Shown here in pieces: positions 17,663 to 25,600 of a DNA stretch of 64,000 bases (within the stretch, counting starts at the first letter, position 1; each line of letters starts with the position of its first letter). The stretch is from JAVJSD01 sp040219575. GTDB lineage: Bacteria > Planctomycetota > Planctomycetia > Pirellulales > Pirellulaceae. The stretch lies in the NCBI GenBank assembly GCA_040219575.1, contig JAVJSD010000011.1:62001-126000 (forward strand), in the 5' to 3' direction. The notes under the pieces were generated by a model. The model saw only the letters and a list, made by a program, of their open reading frames with translations. It had not been told where the DNA came from and did no database searches. The position numbers were made by a program, and so were the translations under genes.

Positions 17663-18250
17663 TCACTTCTTCCGGGACTTTGCAACCAGCGCGAACGCCG
17701 CGTCTCTCGCCACGTCCGCGGGTTTCGGCGACTGCTCCATGACGGCGGTGACGATCGCCCCCTCGACCAGCAGTGAGATCGCCGAGGCCGTCGTCTCCGC
17801 CGCCTTCGCTCCCGCACAGTCGCTGATGATTCCCCTCAGCATGTCATGAAATCGCTGTTTATGCTGGGCGGCGAACCTCGAGCCTGGGTGGTCGGCGTCC
17901 GCCAACTCCGCACAGGAATTAATGAACATGCATCCCCGAAAGCCGGCACTCTTGAACCAGTCTTTCAGAGCGGCGAAAAATGCTTCCAGTCGGTCCCTCC
18001 CCGCCTTGACGTGCTTCTTCATCCACTTGTCGAACAAGGCGTCGAACTTCTCCTCCCGGTATTGCAGCACGGCGAGGATCAGATCGTCCTTCGAGGAAAA
18101 GTGGTTGTAAAGCGACATCTTCGCCACTTCCGCCTCGGCGATGATCCGGTCGATTCCGACCGCGCGAACGCCTTCGGCGTAAAACAGCCGCTCGGCGGTT
18201 TCGATGAGCCGCTGGCGGGCGTCGGGCTGACCGGTTCGTTTCCTGCTCAT
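17663..18250 (-). CDS. TetR/AcrR family transcriptional repressor
   Basis: 195 residues. The N-terminal DNA-binding domain (about 10-58) reads ARQRLIETAERLFYAEGVRA then VGIDRIIAEAEVAKMSLYNHFSSKDDLILAVL, the canonical TetR HTH. The ligand-binding part holds FRGCMFINSCAELAD with two Cys that could sense electrophiles, a feature seen in TetR proteins controlling isochorismatase/AhpD-type genes. It is autogenously regulated judging from the operator 11 bases upstream of its start, and probably represses two other units carrying the same box. Confidence 0.92.
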   Translation of the reverse strand: MSRKRTGQPDARQRLIETAERLFYAEGVRAVGIDRIIAEAEVAKMSLYNHFSSKDDLILAVLQYREEKFDALFDKWMKKHVKAGRDRLEAFFAALKDWFKSAGFRGCMFINSCAELADADHPGSRFAAQHKQRFHDMLRGIISDCAGAKAAETTASAISLLVEGAIVTAVMEQSPKPADVARDAAFALVAKSRKK

Positions 18251-18261
18251 ACCCGAACTAT

Positions 18262-18275
18262 ACAGACCTGTCTGT
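18262..18275. promoter_or_regulatory. TetR operator 3 (ACAGACCTGTCTGT)
   Basis: This is the same 14-bp core in inverse orientation, 11 bases before the TetR start codon, consistent with autorepression. Confidence 0.82.
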
Positions 18276-18316
18276 TAATGTCAATAGCCGCGGCGAAGTT
18301 TCGCAAAGATGTTTTC

Positions 18317-18378
18317 GTAGCGGAAGTCGTGAGACTTCCGACGGCATTGAAATGAGGAACTCTCACGAGATCCCCTAC
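18317..18378. repeat. MITE-like GTAGC...CTAC dispersed repeat, copy 2
   Basis: The unit begins GTAGCGGAAGTCGTGAGACT and ends GGAACTCTCACGAGATCCCC TAC. It shares with copy 1 (9332-9404) the GAAGTCGTGAGACTTC and GAACTCTCACGAG blocks. It lies in the gap between the TetR gene and the DinB-like gene; the rest of 18379-18594 shows nothing else. Confidence 0.75.
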
Positions 18379-18594
18379 AAATCGATTCAAGTCAATTCAA
18401 GCCGATTTTCCATGTCGCGTTTCCAGGCAGGGCCTGGCGCCGCGTTTTCTCAAAGCCTGGATAATTCATCAGCCGCTGGGCGTTCACGGCGTCCGGATGG
18501 CGGCGGGTATTTCCGTAGCATGGCCGCCCTCGGCCGTGAAGGAGCGTTGCACCAAGCGGCTCCCTCTTCGGGAAGGCCAAGACGTCATAAAGCA

Positions 18595-19137
18595 CTAAGG
18601 CGGCGGTTCGGTCCACCCCCATTTCTGCTGGTTGAACTGCTCCGATCCACCCCTTGGAATCGTCAGCGTCTTCCAGTTTCCGCCGGCGTGGATGCGGGCG
18701 ATCTGCACGATCTGACCAACGTGGTAGCAAGTGTGCCCCAGCGAGCGATCCAGGGCCAGCGGCACGGAATGCGGCTCGCCACGAATCAAGACGGTCTTCC
18801 CAAAATCGTCGGGCTTCAGTTCTTGTAGTGCACCCGACAAACACGCCCAACCACGCTCCCAGTAGTCGACGAGTTCGGTCCGGCTACCGAAGGAATCCAG
18901 GAACTCGCCATCCCGATTTCGCCAGGGCTTTTCGCCATCGGTCGTCAGGAAGTCGGTCCAACGGGAGATTAGATTCCCGGCAACGTGCTTCATGATGACG
19001 GCGATGGAGTTCGTGTGCTCGTCGAGTGCGATAGAGAGCTTGTCGTCGGAGACTTGTTCGACGGCGCGATCCGCCAATCGCTTGTTGGCCTCGAAAGTGT
19101 TGATGATCGCAGCCAGGAATTCAGCGCAGATGTCCAT
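18595..19137 (-). CDS. DinB-like DUF1572 family protein
   Basis: 180 residues starting MDICAEFLAAIINTF with GGAGGA before the ATG. It is a four-helix DinB/YfiT-like bundle: metal-ligand His residues are in IAVIMKHVAGNLISRW and LGHTCYHVGQIVQIARI, spaced as in DUF1572 proteins. DinB-like enzymes are metal-dependent thiol transferases or of unknown function (S. aureus and Bacillus relatives use bacillithiol). The C-terminal RGGSEQFNQQKWG is typical of DUF1572. It appears to stand alone. Confidence 0.85.
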   Translation of the reverse strand: MDICAEFLAAIINTFEANKRLADRAVEQVSDDKLSIALDEHTNSIAVIMKHVAGNLISRWTDFLTTDGEKPWRNRDGEFLDSFGSRTELVDYWERGWACLSGALQELKPDDFGKTVLIRGEPHSVPLALDRSLGHTCYHVGQIVQIARIHAGGNWKTLTIPRGGSEQFNQQKWGWTEPPP

Positions 19138-19213
19138 ACTTGGTCCTCCACGTGGACGCGGCCTGCCGACCATTCTACCGGAAGCGCATGATGCGATCGC
19201 GATCTGGACGTTG

Positions 19214-19663
19214 TCAGTCCCGTTTCGCCGTCAACCATCGATCGAGTTGATTGGCGAACGCCTGTCGATCCTTGGCGTTGAAATTCGCGGGTCCGCCGGT
19301 GATCTGGCCGTCGCCGCGCATTTGATCGAGCATGTTCCGCAGGGCCAGTCGATCGGCGACGTTGGTCTCTGTATAGAGATCGCCGCGCGGGTTAAGCGCC
19401 TGTCCGCCGTTGGCGACCACTTCCGCCGCCAGGGGAATATCCGCGGTGATGACCAGATCCCCGGGCTCGACGAGCTCCACGATGCGTCGATCGGCGACGT
19501 TCATGCCCCCGGCCACAAGCAAGCTGTCGACGAATTCGGAGCGCGGCGTGTACATCGACTGGTTGGCGACCAGCGTGACCTTCGTCTTCGTGCGATCGGC
19601 GGCGCGGAACAGCAGCTCCTTGATCTCGCGAGGACAGGCGTCGGCGTCGACCCAGATTTGCAT
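19214..19663 (-). CDS. UPF0178 / YaiI-YqxD family protein (PIN-like fold)
   Basis: 149 residues beginning MQIWVDADACPREIKELLFRA, the near-invariant start of UPF0178 (DUF188). Conserved pieces LVANQSMYTP, ADRRIVELVEPGDLVITADIPLA and DRLALRNMLDQMRGDGQITGGP are present. The Asp-rich sites (VDADAC, ITADIPLA) correspond to a PIN-like metal site; function is unproven. The start at 19663 matches the family; longer upstream frames do not. Confidence 0.9.
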   Translation of the reverse strand: MQIWVDADACPREIKELLFRAADRTKTKVTLVANQSMYTPRSEFVDSLLVAGGMNVADRRIVELVEPGDLVITADIPLAAEVVANGGQALNPRGDLYTETNVADRLALRNMLDQMRGDGQITGGPANFNAKDRQAFANQLDRWLTAKRD

Positions 19664-19790
19664 GTTGCTCCAAAGCCAATTCGAGGATCGATCGCCCCTC
19701 GCGTTCTCAAGCCGCTTCGACAGAACGCGTCCCCGCATTATGCAGCGAACGTGCCGCGTTCGTCGAGAGCAGGGATCGCCCGTGAGGTCG

Positions 19791-19920
19791 TCACTTGCGG
19801 GCTTCCTTCGCCAGCCGTTTGGCATGACGCTCATAGTCCTCGAAACGAAGCTTGGCGATACAACGGCGGTCCGCCGTTCGTACGACGAGCCCCTCCGGCG
19901 GTGCTCCTTCGTCACGACTT
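19791..19920 (-). pseudogene. C-terminal fragment of an ATP-dependent RNA ligase-like gene
   Basis: The minus strand reads GAPPEGLVVRTADRRCIAKL followed by RFEDYERHAKRLAKEARK and a stop at 19791. EGLVVR and the KLRFEDYER context match nucleotidyltransferase motifs IV/V at the C-terminus of RNA ligase family proteins. There is no in-frame start or upstream ligase sequence in the ~190 bases before the YCII gene, so only ~40 residues survive. The call rests on short motif similarity. Confidence 0.4.
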
Positions 19921-20110
19921 TTCCGCGTTGGGCGAGTTCTCTGCTGCATTGCCGAACCTTCGGCAAGGATTCGGAAGTTTTTTCAGGCAACGGTCGATTT
20001 GCGGGCCGCTGGATCGACTACAAGATACACGAGCGGGCGGCACGCGCGATTCTTCGGAATGCACCCGCCGCGAAACCCCCCTTGTTTTCCTGCTGCGCCG
20101 AGGAGCTTTC

Positions 20111-20500
20111 ATGAAATACATCCTGCTCATGTACGCCGAACCGGGGGCCTGGCCGCCGGAGGAGCACCAGGCCGCGATCGGGGAGTCGATCGACGTCTGC
20201 CATCAGTTGCATGCGAAGGGGCAATACCGCGGCGCCGCTCCACTCGAGCAGCCCGACGCGGCGAAATGCGTGCGCGTGCGCGACGGCCAGGCGGTCGTCA
20301 CCGATGGACCGTACGCCGAGACGAAGGAGCAACTCGGCGGATACTTCTTGATCGACGTCGCCAATCTCGACGAGGCGATCGCCGTCGCCGCGCGGATTCC
20401 CGGCGCCCGTCGCGGCACGGCGGAGATTCGCCCGTTGTTGGAAACACCCGGATTGCCGGAACACGACGAATCGACACCCAACATGCGAGATGCAGTATGA
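20111..20500 (+). CDS. YCII-related domain protein
   Basis: 129 residues starting MKYILLMYAEPGAWPPEEHQ. The ferredoxin-like YCII fold is seen in MKYILLMY, the central VRVRDGQAVVTDGPYAETKE and GGYFLIDVANLDEAIAVAARIP, with EIRPL near the end. This branch (PhnB/YCII, 'DGPYAETKEQLGG') is frequently found beside ECF sigma factors; here it is coupled instead to a DoxX-like gene by a 4-base ATGA overlap. No enzyme activity is established. Start ATG follows GGAG by 5 bases. Confidence 0.88.
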   Translation: MKYILLMYAEPGAWPPEEHQAAIGESIDVCHQLHAKGQYRGAAPLEQPDAAKCVRVRDGQAVVTDGPYAETKEQLGGYFLIDVANLDEAIAVAARIPGARRGTAEIRPLLETPGLPEHDESTPNMRDAV

Positions 20501-20898
20501 ACGTCAAGACCGCGCGGATTGTCGGCTGGGTGATGAGCGCGCTGCTCTCCGCCTTCCTGATCCTGGCGAGTGCGTCGGGGAAGTTCCTCGATTGGGAAGG
20601 CAAGGCCGACATGTTCGACAAGTTCGGCTACTCGATGGAGTTGATGACCAAGATCGGCGTGGTGGAAGTGATTCTCGCCGTGCTGATCCTGATTCCCCGC
20701 TCAAGCTTCCTGGGCGGGCTGTTGCTGACGGCCTATCTCGGCGGAGCGACCGCAACGCACGTCCGCGTCGACGATCCTTTCTACATGCCGATCGCGACCG
20801 GCGTGTTCCTGTGGTTCGCGCTGGCGCTGCGTCGGCCAGAGATATTCTCGCTCGCCATCGGTTCATCGCGCAAAGCGGAAGCGGTGGGCGACGAATAG
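20497..20898 (+). CDS. DoxX-like small membrane protein
   Basis: 133 residues with four membrane segments: IVGWVMSALLSAFLILASAS, TKIGVVEVILAVLILIP, LGGLLLTAYLGGATATHVR and PIATGVFLWFALALRRPEI. The layout and the GKFLDW and THVRVDDPF motifs fit the DoxX-like_2 family. Its ATG overlaps the stop of the YCII gene (ATGA), so the two are translationally coupled. The function of the family is unknown; some members aid redox balance in the membrane. Confidence 0.85.
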   Translation: MNVKTARIVGWVMSALLSAFLILASASGKFLDWEGKADMFDKFGYSMELMTKIGVVEVILAVLILIPRSSFLGGLLLTAYLGGATATHVRVDDPFYMPIATGVFLWFALALRRPEIFSLAIGSSRKAEAVGDE

Positions 20899-20954
20899 CA
20901 AAGCAGTGCCTCTCGACCGCAGGCCGTCGGTGAGAGTCGACTCCGCCATCGGCC

Positions 20955-22457
20955 TTACGTCGTCGCCAGCACCGAACCCATTGTGACGCCGGGGGCGGGC
21001 AGGTTGCTCGAGCCCATCAGGTAGGTGTCGATCGCGCGGGCGGCGCCGCGGCCTTCATTGATGGCCCACACCACGAGCGACTGCCCGCGGCGGCAGTCGC
21101 CGGCGGCGAAAACCCCCTCGAGGCTGGTGGCGAAGGGGCCATGCTGGGCCTTGTAGTTGCTTCGCTGATCGCACTCCACCCCCAGCGATTCGGCGAGATA
21201 CGCCTCGGGACCCAAAAAGCCCATGGCCAGCAGAATCAGGTCGGCCTTCCAGTTGCGTTCGCTGCCGGGCACTTCCTCGAGTTGGAAGCGTCCGCCGGCG
21301 TCCTTCTTCCACTCGACCTGCACGGTCCGCAGACCGGTGACTTCATTGTTCGGACCGCCGACGAAATCCTTCGTCATGATGCAGAACTCGCGCGGGTCGC
21401 GGCCGAACTTGGCGGCGACCTCTTCGTGACCGTAATCGACCCGGAAGATCCGCGGCCACTGCGGCCAGGGATTGTCTTCGGCGCGCTTGGCGGGCGGCTT
21501 GGGCAGTAGTTCGAAGTTGACCAGGCTCGCGCAGCCGTGCCGCAACGACGTGCCGATGCAGTCGGTGCCCGTGTCGCCGCCGCCGATCACAATCACATCC
21601 TTGCCCTCGGCCGAAATCAAATGACCGTCGCTTTCGCCGCGGTCGAGCAGGTGCTTCATGTTGGCGGTGAGAAAGTCCATGGCGAAATAGATGCCCGACA
21701 GCCCTCGTCCCGGGACGGGCAAATCGCGCGGCTTGGTGGCGCCGGTGGCCAGCAGCAGCGCGTCGTTGTCGTCCATCAGCTTTTTGGCGTCGACGTTCTT
21801 GCCGACGTCGGCATTGGTCACGAACTCCACGCCTTCGGCCCGCATCTGATCGAGCCGCCGCTCGACCACGCCTTTGTCGAGCTTCATGTTGGGGATGCCG
21901 TACATCAGCAGACCGCCGATGCGGTCGGCCCGTTCGTAGACCATCACGTTGTGGCCGACGCGGTTGAGCTGCGCGGCGGCGGCGAGTCCCGTGGGCCCGG
22001 AGCCGACGACCGCCACCTTCTTGCCGGTGCGGTGCTCGGGCGGTTGTGGTGTGATCCAACCCTCGGCGAAGCCGCGGTCGATGATGGCGTTCTCGATGTT
22101 CTTAATCGTCACCGCCGGATCGGTGATGCCCAGCACACAGGCGCCTTCGCAGGGAGCGGGGCAGACGCGGCCGGTGAACTCCGGAAAGTTGTTGGTCTTG
22201 TGCAGTCGATCGAGCGCCTCCCGCCATCGGCCGCGATAGACGAGGTCGTTCCACTCGGGGATCAGATTGTCGATCGGGCAACCGGTGTCCGACATGCAAA
22301 ACGGAACACCGCAATCCATGCACCGCGCGCCTTGCGTCTTGAGGTGCTCTTCCGGGGGCTCGGTGAAGATCTCACCGTAATCGCCCAAACGCACGAGCGG
22401 CTCACGATAAGGGACCGCGCTGCGGGGATACTCTTTGAATCCGGTGGGTTTTCCCAT
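20955..22457 (-). CDS. gltD: Glutamate synthase [NADPH] small subunit
   Basis: 500 residues starting MGKPTGFKEYPRSAVPYREP. The N-terminal Fe-S part has GARCMDCGVPFCMSDTGCPI and TGRVCPAPCEGACVLG. FAD is bound at VVGSGPTGLAAAAQLNRVGH and NAD(P)H at VIGGGDTGTDCIG, followed by the C-terminal GVFAAGDCRRGQSLVVWAI. It passes electrons from NADPH to the large subunit for making two glutamates from 2-oxoglutarate and glutamine. It lies 152 bases downstream of gltB on the same strand with a hairpin repeat between, so it is likely co-transcribed. Confidence 0.96.
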   Translation of the reverse strand: MGKPTGFKEYPRSAVPYREPLVRLGDYGEIFTEPPEEHLKTQGARCMDCGVPFCMSDTGCPIDNLIPEWNDLVYRGRWREALDRLHKTNNFPEFTGRVCPAPCEGACVLGITDPAVTIKNIENAIIDRGFAEGWITPQPPEHRTGKKVAVVGSGPTGLAAAAQLNRVGHNVMVYERADRIGGLLMYGIPNMKLDKGVVERRLDQMRAEGVEFVTNADVGKNVDAKKLMDDNDALLLATGATKPRDLPVPGRGLSGIYFAMDFLTANMKHLLDRGESDGHLISAEGKDVIVIGGGDTGTDCIGTSLRHGCASLVNFELLPKPPAKRAEDNPWPQWPRIFRVDYGHEEVAAKFGRDPREFCIMTKDFVGGPNNEVTGLRTVQVEWKKDAGGRFQLEEVPGSERNWKADLILLAMGFLGPEAYLAESLGVECDQRSNYKAQHGPFATSLEGVFAAGDCRRGQSLVVWAINEGRGAARAIDTYLMGSSNLPAPGVTMGSVLATT

Positions 22458-22478
22458 GGTCTGTCTTGCCTTGGATCC

Positions 22479-22546
22479 GTAGCGGAACTCATTAGAGCTC
22501 CGAGGATCAATTCGTCGGATATCGGAAGTCTGGCGACCTCCGCTAC
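22479..22546. repeat. MITE-like GTAGCGGA...TCCGCTAC repeat, copy 3 (diverged)
   Basis: The element sits in the gltB-gltD gap. Its ends GTAGCGGA and TCCGCTAC are perfect 8-bp inverted termini and each half can fold on itself (GGAACTCATTAGAGCTCC; GGAAGTCTGGCGACCTCC). The ends match copies 1 and 2 while the interior differs. Confidence 0.65.
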
Positions 22547-22609
22547 AGGTTGTTCTCGTATAGCCGGGCACGACGGACGAGGACGTCCGTCGTACTTCAA
22601 TACGCGTTC

Positions 22610-25600
22610 TTAGGGAGTGACCGTCGTCTCGGCCTCTTCTTCGTCGGCCTGCCGCTGGAGGCTTTGCAACACACGCTTGTAATCGCGCGGCATGACCTTA
22701 ATGAACTGAGGCAGCACCTCGGGCCATTGCTCGAGCACGTGCTCCGCCACTTTCGAGCCCGTATAGGTGTGATGCTGTTTGATCATCTCCAGCAATTCCT
22801 GCACGTCATCGTCCGTCTCGACGCGGTCGAGATCGACCAGGCCGAGGTTGCACTTTACATTGAAATCGCCGTCGCGATCCCACACGTAGGCGATGCCGCC
22901 CGACATGCCGGCCGCGAAGTTGCGGCCTGTCTCGCCGAGAATAACGACCCGCCCACCGGTCATGTACTCGCAACCATGGTCGCCCACGCCTTCGATCACC
23001 GCCCGGGCGCCGCTGTTGCGAACGCAGAAGCGTTCCGCCGCGCGTCCGCGGAAGTACGCCTGTCCGCTGGTGGCGCCGTAAAGCACCACGTTGCCGACCA
23101 GGATATTGTCCTCCGCCTCAAACGTGCTCACCTTCGGCGGGTAAATGACAATGCGTCCTCCCGAGAGGCCTTTGCCGACGTAGTCGTTGGCGTCGCCCTC
23201 GAGTTCGAGCGTAACGCCTTTGGCCAGGAAGGCGCCGAAGCTTTGGCCGGCGCTGCCGTGGAACTTGAAGTGGATGGTGTCGTCGGACAGCGCCCCGCCG
23301 CCGAACTTCTTGGCGATGTTGTGACTGAGGATCGTGCCGACGGTGCGGTTGATGTTGATAATTTCCAACTCCGCCCGTGTCTTCTCGCCGCGTTCCAAGG
23401 TCGGCCTGGCCAACTCCAGCAACTTGTTGTCGAGCGCCAACTCCAGGCCGTGGTCCTGCGGAATCGTGCAGCGGACCTCGACGTTCGGGCGGGGCTTGTG
23501 GGCCGGCGCCAGGATCGGCGTCAGGTCGATGCCGTCCGCCTTCCAGTGCTGGATCGCCGCCTCGGCCTCCAACGCATCGACCCGGCCGACCATGTCGTCG
23601 ATCTTGCGGAAGCCGAGTTTGGCCATGATCTGCCTCGCCTCCTCGGCCACCATGAACAGGTAGTTCACGACATGCTCGGGCTTGCCGGTGAACTTCTTGC
23701 GCAGTTCGGGATCCTGCGTGGCGATGCCGACCGGGCAGGTGTTCAGATGGCACTTCCGCATCATGATGCAGCCGAGCGTGATCAACGGGGCGGTCGAGAA
23801 ACCCATCTCCTCGGCGCCCAGCAGCGCGGCGATCACCACGTCGCGGCCGGTTTTCAGACCGCCGTCGGTTTGCAGCACCACGCGACTGCGGAGATCGTTC
23901 ATCACCAGCGTTTGGTGCGTCTCGGCGATGCCCAACTCCCACGGCAGGCCGGCATGCTTGATGCTCGTCAGCGGCGACGCGCCGGTGCCGCCCGTGTCGC
24001 CGGAAATCAGAATGTGATCGGCGTGCGCTTTCGAGACGCCGGCGGCGACCGTTCCCACGCCCACCTCCGACACCAACTTCACGCTGATCCGCGCCGCGGG
24101 ATTCGAATTCTTCAGGTCGTGGATCAACTGCGCCAGATCTTCAATGGAATAAATGTCGTGGTGCGGCGGCGGGCTGATCAGCCCCACGCCCGGTGTCGAG
24201 TAGCGGATGCGAGCGATATTCTCATCGACCTTGCGGCCCGGCAGTTCGCCCCCTTCGCCCGGCTTGGCGCCTTGCGAAATCTTGATCTGCAACTCGTCGG
24301 CGTTGGTGAGGTAGTCGATGGTCACGCCGAACCGACCGGAAGCCACCTGCTTGATCGCCGATCGCCGCGGATTCATCGAACCGTCGGGCAGCGGCTTGTA
24401 CCGCTCCGGGTCCTCGCCCCCTTCGCCCGTGTTGCTCTTGCCGCCCAACTTGTTCATGGCGACGGCCAGCGCCTCATGCGACTCGGCGGAGATTGAGCCG
24501 AAGCTCATCGCCCCCGTGCAGAACCTTTTCACGATCTCGCTGGCCGGTTCGACTTCGTCCAGTGGAACGGGCCCGCCGTTGACGTCTTCCTTGAACCGCA
24601 ACAATCCCCGCAGCGTGTAGCTGTCGCGGGCGCCCTTGTTCACGCGTTCCGAAAATCGCCAATAGGCCGATTCGTCCTTCGCGCGGGCGGCGACTTGAAT
24701 GTCGGCGATCACCGCCGGCGCCCAACCGTGCTTCTCACCTTCCGCGCGCCAATGGAATTCGCCGGGATTGGGGAGCGACAGCATCTTGTCTTCGCTGCGT
24801 TCCGGGAAGCCGAGGGCGTGGCGGCGAATCGTCTCCTCCGCCAGCACGTTGAAGTCGCACCCCTGGACGCGGCTCTTCGTCCCGGTGAAGCAGCGATCGA
24901 TCACGTCGCTCTTCAGCCCCAGCGCTTCGAAAATCTGAGCGCCCTTGTACGATTGCAGCGTCGAGATGCCCATCTTGCCCATGACCTTCAGCATGCCCTT
25001 GCTGACCGCCTTGCGATACGACGCGACGACCTTATCGTCGTCGGTGTACTTCTCCTCCATCAGGCCGTCGCGACGCGCCTGCCACAGCGATTCGAAGGCC
25101 AGGTAGGGATTGATGGCGTCGGCGCCGTAGCCGACCAGCAGGCAGTGGTGATGCACCTCGCGGGCCTCGCCCGACTCGAGCACGATGCCGATCCGCGTCC
25201 GCTTGGCTTGCCGCACCAGGTGGTGATGCACGGCGCCGCAGGCCAGCAGCGAACTTACGGGGATGCGCTCGGCGTTCGTCTTGCGGTCGGTCAGCACCAC
25301 GATGCAGAAGCCCTCGTCGATCGCTTCCTCCGCCTCGCGGCAGATGCGGTCGAGCGCCGGCAGCATGCCCGCGGCGCCTTCCTCGCGGGAGTACGTGATG
25401 TCGATTGTACGGGCCTTCCAGCCACGCTGGTCGACATGCTTGATGGCCGCCACTTCCTCGTTCGTCAGAATCGGGTGCGGCACGCGCAACCGGTGGCAAT
25501 GCTCGGCGGTGGACTCCAGCAGGTTCGCCTCCGGCCCGATGTAGCATTCCAGCGACATGATCAACTCTTCGCGGATCGAATCGATCGCCGGGTTCGTCAC

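Noticed and set aside
19940..19985. Terminator hairpin near the YCII gene (TTGCCGAACCTTCGGCAA)
   Set aside because: A stem of 7-8 bp with a tiny loop followed by TTTTTT a little later, but there is no rightward gene ending there, so it has nothing obvious to terminate.
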